Of a DNA stretch of 35,682 bases, positions 24,083-30,311 are shown one piece after another (within the stretch, counting starts at the first letter, position 1; the number at the start of each line of letters is the position of its first letter). Source of the DNA: Methanobacteriota archaeon (GTDB taxonomy: Archaea; Thermoplasmatota; Thermoplasmata; Thermoplasmatales; Aciduliprofundaceae); the NCBI GenBank assembly GCA_013154005.1, contig JAADDK010000048.1, positions 1-35,682 of the forward strand, written 5' to 3'. The position numbers were made by a program, and so were the translations under genes. The notes below the pieces were generated by a model. It was not told where the DNA came from and searched no databases. It saw only the letters and a program-made list of their open reading frames with translations.

Positions 24083-24190
24083 CTCACTATCGTTCACGCC
24101 GTGGGTTGCTCGCAAAATTCTTTTTAATTTTTCTCACCCACCCCCGGCGCTCGTTCCACTCGCGCCGTGGTCTGCTCGCAAATTTTACTT
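24070..24190 (+). repeat. Imperfect tandem repeat of the tRNA-Ser 3' end, 67-bp offset
   Basis: The 16 bp from the T-stem to just past the tRNA end (24070-24085) recur exactly at 24137-24152. Further along, GCCGTGG and TGCTCGCAAA recur in the same order in both copies with a 1-nt indel. Each copy can form a hairpin (GGCG with CGCC and CCAC with GTGG). The first copy is followed by a T-rich run (24119-24133), so it may act as terminator. The second copy is not a tRNA. Confidence 0.75.
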
Positions 24191-24291
24191 ATTCAAAGTT
24201 TATCAATATGGTCTATACCACCACTATGTGCAGAAAAGCTTATGCAGTGTTTTTCAATTCCGAAACCATGACGCGACATTTTTCAGCATCT

Positions 24292-24753
24292 ATGCTCTCA
24301 GACACAGAAATACTCAGAGCATTAAAGGAAAAGAAAATACTCATCTCGGATTTTGATGAAAGTGCGCTCACTCCCAATGGATATGATCTGAGAATTGGAG
24401 AAATAATGGTGCCAGCTAAAGAAATACATATAAAAGACGGAAAGATACGTATCCCCCCGCTTACCCGCTTTCTGGTGGGCACTGCGGAAGAGATTACGCT
24501 CTCCAGTGAGTACGTGGCCCAGCTCTGGATCAAAAGTCGCTGGGCTCGAAGAGGAGTTCTTGCATCATTCGGGCTCGTGGACGCGGGGTTCAGTGGCATA
24601 CTCACACTTGGAGCATTTGCAACCGAAGAACTGGAGATAGAGGTGGGACAGCGCTTTGCACAAATCTGCTTTTTCAGGTTAAGCGAACCCGCAGAAAAAG
24701 ATTATTCAGCACGCTCTGGAAATTACCAGAATCAGAAAAATATAAAAATATGA
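24292..24753 (+). CDS. dut: dCTP deaminase/dUTPase family protein, probably dUTP diphosphatase
   Basis: A trimeric nucleotide hydrolase of the Dcd/Dut fold, 153 aa from this start. Family motifs are MLSDTEILRALKE, NGYDLRIG at 29-36, KSRWARRGVLASFG at 81-94, VDAGFSG at 96-102 and GQRFAQICFFRL at 119-130, ending SGNYQNQ. In dCTP deaminases the residue after TL in this strand is the catalytic glutamate; here it is G107 (ILTLGAFA). Archaeal relatives without that glutamate are dUTPases, so dUTP to dUMP + PPi is the more likely reaction. ATG 24292 fits homologues. In-frame ATGs at 24208 and 24226 have TATA-like boxes 25 nt upstream, so a longer N-terminus is possible. Confidence 0.8.
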   Translation: MLSDTEILRALKEKKILISDFDESALTPNGYDLRIGEIMVPAKEIHIKDGKIRIPPLTRFLVGTAEEITLSSEYVAQLWIKSRWARRGVLASFGLVDAGFSGILTLGAFATEELEIEVGQRFAQICFFRLSEPAEKDYSARSGNYQNQKNIKI

Positions 24754-24754
24754 G

Positions 24755-25492
24755 TTAGGCGTATATGGCGTTGCTTTCCAGCTCCGCAGCCTTAGATTCC
24801 ACAATTTCCGGCAAATCTCTCAAGTAGATGCTTTCAAATTTCTCTTTCAGAACGTGGGCTGTAAAATCGGCAAGCTGCCTTACCATACTGGCGCCTCTGC
24901 TGTACATGCGGTTGTATGCGGTGGTTATGCTCATATCTTTGAACTTCAGAAGTTCATCGCTATCAAATATCACATATGTGCCCAGTTCTTCTCTTTTTAT
25001 GAGTTCTAACGCTTCCAGGGCCCGGGCCCGGCGCTCTTTCTCGACGGAAAACGGCATGATTACAAACGCCATCATGGGCTTGGTAGTGGTTCTCTTCATC
25101 ATGCGCATGGTCTCTATCATACCACCGGTTCCCATTCCACCACCCAGGGCACCAATCAGCACCACGGCATCTGCAGAGTCGATTTCGTCTCTCAACAGCT
25201 TTTCAGAGCGGGAGATGACATACTCTGCCACCTTTGCCTCTCCCGCAGTATCACTGTGAATTCCCATAACCTCCTTACCCAGTCGCATCTTCTTATCAAC
25301 CTTCAGTCCACCAACCTTCTCATCCACATTCACTGCGATTACCTTCACACCGGTAATCCCTCTGGAGGCTATGTATTCTGCCATTCTCCCTCCGGCACCG
25401 CCGAAGGCAAAAACCTTGATTCGCGGTTCCACACCCATCTCTTCGTACATTATCTCCCGTATTTTTTCAACCATCTCATCATTTTTTCGCAT
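24755..25492 (-). CDS. Minimal FtsZ/tubulin-like GTPase-domain protein
   Basis: A 245-aa protein aligned by eye to the FtsZ GTPase domain. T1 is FAFGGAGGRM (28-37), T2 VNVDEK, T3 DTAGEAKVAE, and the tubulin signature T4 is GALGGGMGTGG (114-124). MPFSVEKERRARALEALE matches the segment after T5. The helix H7 region (TAYNRMYSRGASMVRQLADF) is followed by SIYLRDLPEIV where FtsZ has the catalytic T7 loop INxDFADV, so the key Asn and Asp are not conserved. The C-terminal activation domain of FtsZ (about 120 aa) is absent. It may bind GTP without forming normal filaments. ATG 25492 has GAGGTGAT just upstream. It is downstream of an RHH regulator, 29 bp apart. Confidence 0.82.
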   Translation of the reverse strand: MRKNDEMVEKIREIMYEEMGVEPRIKVFAFGGAGGRMAEYIASRGITGVKVIAVNVDEKVGGLKVDKKMRLGKEVMGIHSDTAGEAKVAEYVISRSEKLLRDEIDSADAVVLIGALGGGMGTGGMIETMRMMKRTTTKPMMAFVIMPFSVEKERRARALEALELIKREELGTYVIFDSDELLKFKDMSITTAYNRMYSRGASMVRQLADFTAHVLKEKFESIYLRDLPEIVESKAAELESNAIYA

Positions 25493-25521
25493 CCCATCAC
25501 CTCGGCATACCCATTTAATTT

Positions 25522-25917
25522 TTATCGTTTTTTGACTCGTATGCCCCCGGATATCCGGAGACTTTCATCAGGATACACGGACCGTACAAGTTCAGTATAT
25601 TCTTTGAGGATTTTTGTAAGAATCCCCTGCTTAAGACACTCCCGCAGAATGTATGTGATTGCATCCTGCATATCCCTGAAATAGCCATATTCTACATACT
25701 CCTCCAGCCCCAGAAGTATGGGATCTGGATTCTCTGCGTTTATTGCCGTTTCGGGCACTCTGCTAATTTCCTCCTCATGTGCCCTGCGTATGTATTCCAT
25801 TATTACCTGTCTGACAAACTCCGAGCGATTATGAAACTCGGGGTGCCTGGCTATGAAATCATCAATCTCCTCCAATTCCACATCGTTCAGTCTCAATGTT
25901 ATTCTGGCATCACTCAT
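25522..25917 (-). CDS. Ribbon-helix-helix (CopG-like) DNA-binding protein
   Basis: A 131-aa protein. The N-terminus is a classical RHH: strand ARITLRLN, helix VELEEIDDFIARHP, then RSEFVRQVIMEYIRR. The second half (EEYVEYGYFRDMQDAITYILRECLKQG) looks like a second, degenerate RHH, so a single chain may form a pseudo-dimer or a dimer of tandem motifs. It lies upstream of the FtsZ-like gene on the same strand and its promoter contains two palindromes, which suggests autoregulation. Regulator of transcription or a DNA-binding adaptor are both possible. Confidence 0.85.
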   Translation of the reverse strand: MSDARITLRLNDVELEEIDDFIARHPEFHNRSEFVRQVIMEYIRRAHEEEISRVPETAINAENPDPILLGLEEYVEYGYFRDMQDAITYILRECLKQGILTKILKEYTELVRSVYPDESLRISGGIRVKKR

Positions 25918-25935
25918 GGTCCCACCTGTTTCTAT

Positions 25936-25967
25936 ATGACATGTATGTCATTGAAGTATATATACTT
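25936..25967 (-). promoter_or_regulatory. RHH operon promoter with two adjacent palindromes
   Basis: ATGACAT-GT-ATGTCAT (25936-25951) is an inverted repeat of 7-bp arms with a 2-bp centre. Immediately beside it AAGTATATATACTT (25954-25967) is a perfect 14-bp palindrome that contains the TATA box. Transcription towards the RHH gene would start at about 25935, so a protein bound to the first dyad would block the start site. The RHH protein is the natural candidate to bind it. Confidence 0.65.
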
Positions 25968-25985
25968 TTCCACAGTTAATTTTTT

Positions 25986-26066
25986 GATGTCATACACAAA
26001 TCACAGATGGTAACAGAAAACAGCAATTTGACATACATATGGTGGACTGTCACACGGAACATATGT
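25986..26066. repeat. Cluster of TGTCA/TGACA half-sites upstream of the RHH/FtsZ-like operon
   Basis: Beyond the main dyad, half-sites related to it recur: GATGTCATAC (25986-25995), TTGACATACAT (26028-26038) and TGTCACAC (26048-26055). ACATATGT (26059-26066), a palindrome, follows. The spacing is irregular. The stretch contains no gene (188 bp between the RHH start and the SCP2-like stop) and may be an extended operator or centromere-like site. Confidence 0.45.
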
Positions 26067-26105
26067 GTGTTACACAATTACATAGTACTTGTGTTAAGTA
26101 ACAAC

Positions 26106-26435
26106 TTAACGGAGTATTTCACCTATGAGAAGCTTGTCCATCAGTTTGGCTTTTATCTTAATTTTCTTAGCGAAATATGCTGTCAGAGCGTCTTCTTCCT
26201 TATTGAGTATCCTCAAGAAAGTATCTGTGGTTGTGCTTACCACAATATCCGCTTTTACATCATCTCCCTGCTCAATATCACTAAGCTGCCCGTTCCTCAG
26301 CACGGTATAGTAATTGCCATCATCTTCAAAAGAAATAAGTATCACACGCTCCAGATCCTTAATCTTCTCTTTTTTCTTACTCTCGGATTTATTAAACTTA
26401 GTTACCAGTTCCTGTAATTTTTCTTGGATTTCCAT
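26106..26435 (-). CDS. SCP2 sterol-binding-domain-like protein
   Basis: A small protein of about 109 aa resembling stand-alone archaeal SCP2-like domains, which bind lipids in a hydrophobic tunnel. Seen are the strand pairs VILISFEDDGNYYTVLRNGQL and VKADIVVSTTTDTFLRIL, then NKEEDALTAYFAKKIKIKAKL, the pattern of the fold's later part. The N-terminus is a charged helix (KKKEKIKDLE). The ligand is unknown. ATG 26435 is chosen over GTG 26444 because GAGGTGA lies 5 nt upstream. It starts 10 bp after the adenosyltransferase stop, so the two are co-transcribed. Confidence 0.75.
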   Translation of the reverse strand: MEIQEKLQELVTKFNKSESKKKEKIKDLERVILISFEDDGNYYTVLRNGQLSDIEQGDDVKADIVVSTTTDTFLRILNKEEDALTAYFAKKIKIKAKLMDKLLIGEILR

Positions 26436-26445
26436 ATTTCTCACC

Positions 26446-26958
26446 TCAAAATTCTATACCCTCCCGGGCTAAAATGCCTTTTCTAAAGTAATGCTTAACT
26501 TCTCTCATCTCAGTTACAAGGTCTGCTATCTGAACTATTTCATCAGGTACATACCTGCCGGTTAGAACTATTTCAGTGCGCTGTGGACGCGATTTGAGCA
26601 TATCTAAAATATCATTTACATCCAGTAACTTATAGTTAAGCGCCACATTTATTTCGTCCAGAACCAGCAGATCATAATCACCAGATGCCATTTTCTCACG
26701 GGAAAGTTTCAATCCTGCTTCCGCAAGTTCTATATCTTCCTTTCGTGGATTTTTTTTGTTTACAAACTTATTGGTTCCGAAAGAATATACTTCTATACCC
26801 AGCTTTCTTGCAGAAATCTGCTCTCCATACCCATTATCTGGCTTCATAAACTGCACTATACACACCTTTTTTCCTCGTCCAGCCGCACGCATGGCAAGTC
26901 CAAAAGCTGCCGTGGTTTTACCCTTGCCATTTCCGGTATAGACATGAATATAACCCAT
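26446..26958 (-). CDS. cobA: Corrinoid (cob(I)alamin) adenosyltransferase, CobA/CobO type
   Basis: Adenosylates cob(I)alamin or its precursors using ATP to make the adenosyl cofactor. The P-loop TGNGKGKTTAAFGLAMRAAGRGKKV starts at residue 8; VCIVQFMKP, DLLVLDEINVALNY and RPQRTEIVLTGRYVP are all family hallmarks. About 170 aa is typical. ATG 26958 gives the usual MGYIHVYTGNGKGK start. ATG 26985 adds nine residues and lies 25 nt from a TTTTTTATC box, so a longer leaderless product is also possible. The gene sits in an operon with the SCP2-like protein; no other cobalamin genes are visible. Confidence 0.92.
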   Translation of the reverse strand: MGYIHVYTGNGKGKTTAAFGLAMRAAGRGKKVCIVQFMKPDNGYGEQISARKLGIEVYSFGTNKFVNKKNPRKEDIELAEAGLKLSREKMASGDYDLLVLDEINVALNYKLLDVNDILDMLKSRPQRTEIVLTGRYVPDEIVQIADLVTEMREVKHYFRKGILAREGIEF

Positions 26959-27062
26959 TATGTAGCCCTCATGAAAGTCGTCCATAAAAACATTGAGTTT
27001 TTTGAAGTTTGATAAAAAACTCCAATTTTAAAATTTTTATACTCTTCTACTATTATCCATTT

Positions 27063-27863
27063 ATGATAGGGGCGAAATTTATGGCCATCAACATAGCAGT
27101 GGCCATCTCACTTATTGCACTGTATGGATATACCGCGTCTATCCCTCCTGCAGACATAAATATCGCCAACTGTAAACATCATCTGGGTGAATACGTCAGA
27201 ATCACAGGGATAGTCAAAAGGACCACTCACAACCTAATGTTTTTTTATTTAGTAGATGATGATTTTAAATATGAAGTAAATGTGTATGACGTATACAAAA
27301 TCCCCGTGAATCCGGGGGCTAAAATATCCGTGGCGGGCATATTGCAAAAATATAAAAACAGTTACGAGCTTGTAGTGCAGAATCGCAAAGACATAAAAAT
27401 TCTAAGGAAATCATATACCACAACCATTCCCTTAATACTTAACAATCCTGAAAAATTTGTTGGAATGCAGGTAGATATATCAGGAGTAATAAAATACAGT
27501 AAAATTACACATTTAAGAGTTTCAGATTCAACTGGAATTTTAAACGTCTCCTGTTCTGGATATTCTGGACCACTTACAGCATACTTTTTAATTAAGTACA
27601 GCAATGGAGAATTTGTAGTAAAAAATGCATATGCAAATTCAACATACAGAATAACAAATATCTCTTCTGTCCGGTGCAAAGAAAATACCACTTACCTAAT
27701 CCATGGGCACATACTGAGCTTTGGTATCACTGGCATTATAACAGATGCGGAATATTCACTCAGATTTACAGAAGAGACTTTATACATACCCCATGGATAC
27801 ACGGAACTTACGGGAACTTATGTGTACATCCCGTCATACGGAGAGTATATCCTGAAAGGTTAA
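27063..27863 (+). CDS. Exported OB-fold repeat protein
   Basis: About 266 aa. An N-terminal hydrophobic segment (residues 7-24, MAINIAVAISLIALYGYTAS) is a signal peptide or anchor. Two OB-fold-like modules follow: GEYVRITGIVKRTTHNLMFFYLVDDD...YEVNVYD...PGAKISVAGILQKYKNSYELVVQ and FVGMQVDISGVIKYSKITHLRVSDSTGILNVSC. A C-terminal region repeats YLIHGHILS and ELTGTYVYI. OB folds of this kind bind nucleic acid in exported nucleases. ATG 27063 lies 25 nt from a TTTTTATAC box (27036-27044). The next gene, an exported PLD nuclease, begins 26 bp downstream. Confidence 0.75.
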   Translation: MIGAKFMAINIAVAISLIALYGYTASIPPADINIANCKHHLGEYVRITGIVKRTTHNLMFFYLVDDDFKYEVNVYDVYKIPVNPGAKISVAGILQKYKNSYELVVQNRKDIKILRKSYTTTIPLILNNPEKFVGMQVDISGVIKYSKITHLRVSDSTGILNVSCSGYSGPLTAYFLIKYSNGEFVVKNAYANSTYRITNISSVRCKENTTYLIHGHILSFGITGIITDAEYSLRFTEETLYIPHGYTELTGTYVYIPSYGEYILKG

Positions 27864-27889
27864 ATAAAATGTGTGTATGTTCGGAGTTT

Positions 27890-28507
27890 ATGAACATGCG
27901 TGCAATATTTACCGTAGCTGTACTCTTATCCTTCGTTGCAGGATTTATGTCTGCGGAAACTTTAATTTACCACAATTCTAATAATGAACCCAATGTCATT
28001 GTATCCAACAATACAAAAATTATGGTGATTAATGATAGAGATTACTATCCAGTGGCACAATCTAAAATTGATAATGCAAAGAAGAGCATACATATTGTAA
28101 TGTTTGAAATAGTATGGTACGGAAATCCAGATACTGATCACCATGACGTATCTAAACTGGGCCATGCTCTGGCAGTGGCAGCAAAACGAGGCGTGGATGT
28201 GAAAGTAATCATGGAAAACGGATGGACGTACGGGGGATTTGAATACAAAAACTTAGTGGACTATGTAAAAAACTGGTCTGCCTACTTTAAGGCACACGGA
28301 GTAAAAGTAGAACTGGACTGGAGCAATCAGACCACACACGACAAACTCGTGATAATTGACAATTCAATAGTGATCGTGGGTTCTACTAACTGGAGCCAAA
28401 GCGCTTTGAAATACAATCATGAAGCAGATGCGCTCATTGAGAATAAAGCTGTTGCAGAAGAATACGAAAAGTATTTTGATCATCTATGGAACCTTTATGG
28501 TTCCTGA
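27890..28507 (+). CDS. Exported phospholipase D-family nuclease (single HKD)
   Basis: About 205 aa. A signal peptide at 1-22 (AIFTVAVLLSFVAGFMSA) targets it outside the cell. The single catalytic HKD motif is H150, K152, D157 (THDKLVIID), followed by GSTNWSQSALKYNHEA, the pattern of Nuc-like PLD endonucleases that act as dimers. An early region KKSIHIVMFEIVW is also typical. ATG 27890 is chosen because a TTAAATAAAA box is centred about 26 nt upstream and the signal peptide then starts cleanly. It overlaps convergent moaE by 13 bp. With the OB-fold protein it may degrade DNA or RNA outside the cell. Confidence 0.88.
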   Translation: MNMRAIFTVAVLLSFVAGFMSAETLIYHNSNNEPNVIVSNNTKIMVINDRDYYPVAQSKIDNAKKSIHIVMFEIVWYGNPDTDHHDVSKLGHALAVAAKRGVDVKVIMENGWTYGGFEYKNLVDYVKNWSAYFKAHGVKVELDWSNQTTHDKLVIIDNSIVIVGSTNWSQSALKYNHEADALIENKAVAEEYEKYFDHLWNLYGS

Positions 28508-28866
28508 ACTTCCACTCTTTTAACCGGTTCGAGTTTTTTTATCTTATCAATTCCATATCTGCACGCTTCAAAGCCTTCTGCTCTATGCACAGTACTTACA
28601 ATCACGGCTGCCAGTAAATCACCAGGTTTTAATGTTCCCACAGAATGATACAAAATTAGATTTTCCACCGGATACTTATTCATTATGGATTCTTCGATTT
28701 CTTTGAGCGTTTCTTTAGTTCTCTCTGTGCTTGTGCAAATCATTTCCTTTATTTCTTTGCCATCGTTATAAGACCTCACGTATCCGAAATAACTAACTAT
28801 GCTACCCTTCTTTTCCCCTATCAAATTAAGCAATTCCTCCTCATCTGCCTTTCCTGCCAGTATCAT
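28495..28866 (-). CDS. moaE: Molybdopterin synthase catalytic subunit MoaE, divergent
   Basis: Large subunit of molybdopterin synthase, which adds sulfur from MoaD to precursor Z. The core pattern is kept: GSIVSYFGYVRSYNDGKEIKEM, ILYHSVGTLKPGDLLAAVIVST, and HRAEGFEACRYGIDKIKKLEPV. It is short (123 aa against about 140-150) and departs at key places: the usual HRxG is HSVG and the terminal PIWKxE with an active lysine is EPVKRVEV. It may still be active with shifted lysines. ATG 28866 has GGAGGAGA upstream and overlaps nop5 by 26 bp. Confidence 0.82.
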   Translation of the reverse strand: MILAGKADEEELLNLIGEKKGSIVSYFGYVRSYNDGKEIKEMICTSTERTKETLKEIEESIMNKYPVENLILYHSVGTLKPGDLLAAVIVSTVHRAEGFEACRYGIDKIKKLEPVKRVEVQEP

Positions 28867-29674
28867 TTTTTATCTCCTCCACTCTTTTCTTAAACTCCTC
28901 CTTGAGTTTGTGACCAATAAAATCCCCCCTGTAATAATCAACTCTCGCGGCTATAGCAAGCTTCCCCGCCAGTGCCCGCGCCGCACGACCACGGAGCCGG
29001 GGGGGAAGAGAACGCACCTCAAAAACCTGAAAAATTATTCCGTGTTTGGGACATGGTGTACCCTTTTTAAGATGCTGAAAAAATTTGTCTTCGGCACCCA
29101 GAACCTGAATGGTAGATGCAGGCATACGTGCCAGACGCTCCAGTCCCCCGGCATAACTTATGAGCCTTGCTGCAATTATATCACCCACCAATGCAGTCAA
29201 ATTCGGAATCAGCTGCGCACATCTATTTTTAATGCTATCCTCAAGATAATCTCTCAATGCAGTTAACCTTTCAATTTCAGCGTTTACAGCCTGGGTCTCG
29301 TCCAGACTCACATCTTTTATACTCTCAATTTTTCTAAGTTCTATAAGCCGTTCGCTCATAAGATTGAGTATGGTAATCACATCATCATAAGCATCCAGCG
29401 TTTGCATCAGAATATAGTCATCACTTAATCCGTCTTTCATTTTTTCTCTGACAATTTCAATCATTATCTTATGAAGTTGCTCTTTGTTTTTTAAATCTCC
29501 TCGAATAACCACCTCTTCACCAGGGTACTTTGAAATAAACCCGGCAACGGGACTTAAATCTCCTGAGGATAATTTCATCAAAATTTCAGAAATTTTATCT
29601 TCCGGATATTCGAAACTGTCTTTAATTTGGCCATCTCTGATAAGATACACACCATGCCACTTAATAACTATCAA
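28841..29674 (-). CDS. nop5: Nop5 (Nop56/58), C/D box sRNP core protein
   Basis: Bridges L7Ae-bound guide RNA and fibrillarin in 2'-O-methylation of rRNA and tRNA. The N-terminal domain binds fibrillarin; a coiled coil (about 85-150, YDDVITILNLMSERLIELRK) is followed by the Nop domain: CAQLIPNLTALVGDIIAARLISYAGGLERLARMPASTIQVLGAEDKFFQHL and PKHGIIFQ. The C-terminal tail is basic. At 277 aa it is shorter than most archaeal Nop5 (about 350-400), mainly in the N-terminal domain and tail. TTG 29674 is the only suitable start, with GGTGA upstream. Fibrillarin, usually adjacent, is not here. Confidence 0.9.
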   Translation of the reverse strand: MIVIKWHGVYLIRDGQIKDSFEYPEDKISEILMKLSSGDLSPVAGFISKYPGEEVVIRGDLKNKEQLHKIMIEIVREKMKDGLSDDYILMQTLDAYDDVITILNLMSERLIELRKIESIKDVSLDETQAVNAEIERLTALRDYLEDSIKNRCAQLIPNLTALVGDIIAARLISYAGGLERLARMPASTIQVLGAEDKFFQHLKKGTPCPKHGIIFQVFEVRSLPPRLRGRAARALAGKLAIAARVDYYRGDFIGHKLKEEFKKRVEEIKNDTGRKGR

Positions 29675-30188
29675 CGAATCTCACCCCCACCCAGTAAAAA
29701 TCCTTGTCCATTTCCTCTCTATACAATTCCAGCACACCCTCTTCCACGAGATAAACAAGTGCTTCTCTAATAAAAGAGATATCATATCCTTTTAAATCGC
29801 CATTTAGATATTTTGCAATTTCTGTGAATGCTTCTTCTTCCCAAGCAGGCGTATCTTTGATATTTACACGTAAATATCCCTTCATCTTTATCTCCGCTTT
29901 GATTATTCGCCCTATTTTTAGATGTATTGAGTCATAATATATGGCCCGTCCAGTTCCAAGAAAATCACCGTAATACCACCCACAGTGTGGACACATATAA
30001 AGAGGAATATCTGATTCAGAATCTACAAGAAGCATTTTTCCCTTGCCACAGTGCCTGCATACAAGCTCCTCAAAAACCTGAACTTTAGGGTATTCATATA
30101 CTGTGTATTCCTGAAGATTTGCACCGCAAAATGGGCAGTAATTCGAGTTGTCACTGAGCTTTGCTCCACAGTTTGGGCAGTACTTCAT
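29661..30188 (-). CDS. Double zinc-ribbon protein
   Basis: A 175-aa protein with a zinc-ribbon pair at the start (CPNCGAKLSDNSNYCPFCGA, residues 4-23) and a second ribbon CRHCGKGKM...CPHCGWYYGD at about 44-72. The rest is a mixed alpha/beta domain ending in a winged-helix-like stretch (AFTEIAKYLNGDLKGYDISFIREALVYLVEEGVLELYREE). No specific function is recognised; nucleic-acid or protein binding is likely. ATG 30188 has GTTAAATC about 25 nt upstream. It is first gene of an operon with nop5 (14-bp overlap) and moaE. Confidence 0.75.
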   Translation of the reverse strand: MKYCPNCGAKLSDNSNYCPFCGANLQEYTVYEYPKVQVFEELVCRHCGKGKMLLVDSESDIPLYMCPHCGWYYGDFLGTGRAIYYDSIHLKIGRIIKAEIKMKGYLRVNIKDTPAWEEEAFTEIAKYLNGDLKGYDISFIREALVYLVEEGVLELYREEMDKDFYWVGVRFVDSY

Positions 30189-30311
30189 AAGCGCATTATG
30201 TTTTTGCGGGATTTAACGTTTTCCTCATCCGGCATATATATCACTGGAAATTGAGATATCATACCATAAAACTTATAAATAATGTGTGCAACTCACCAGA
30301 GGGTGCGAAAT

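Noticed and set aside
24137-24190. The second tRNA-Ser end copy as a separate tRNA gene
   Set aside because: Only the T-stem 3' strand and acceptor end are present; no anticodon or D arm precedes it.
24006-24356. Open frames running through tRNA-Ser and the repeat
   Set aside because: They translate a structural RNA and a duplicated flank; the repeated peptide comes only from the DNA repeat. The true coding region begins near 24208-24292.
26007-26417. A 136-residue plus-strand frame upstream and opposite the SCP2-like gene
   Set aside because: Its content is the complement of the SCP2-like gene and of AT-rich intergenic DNA, with no start signal or motif.
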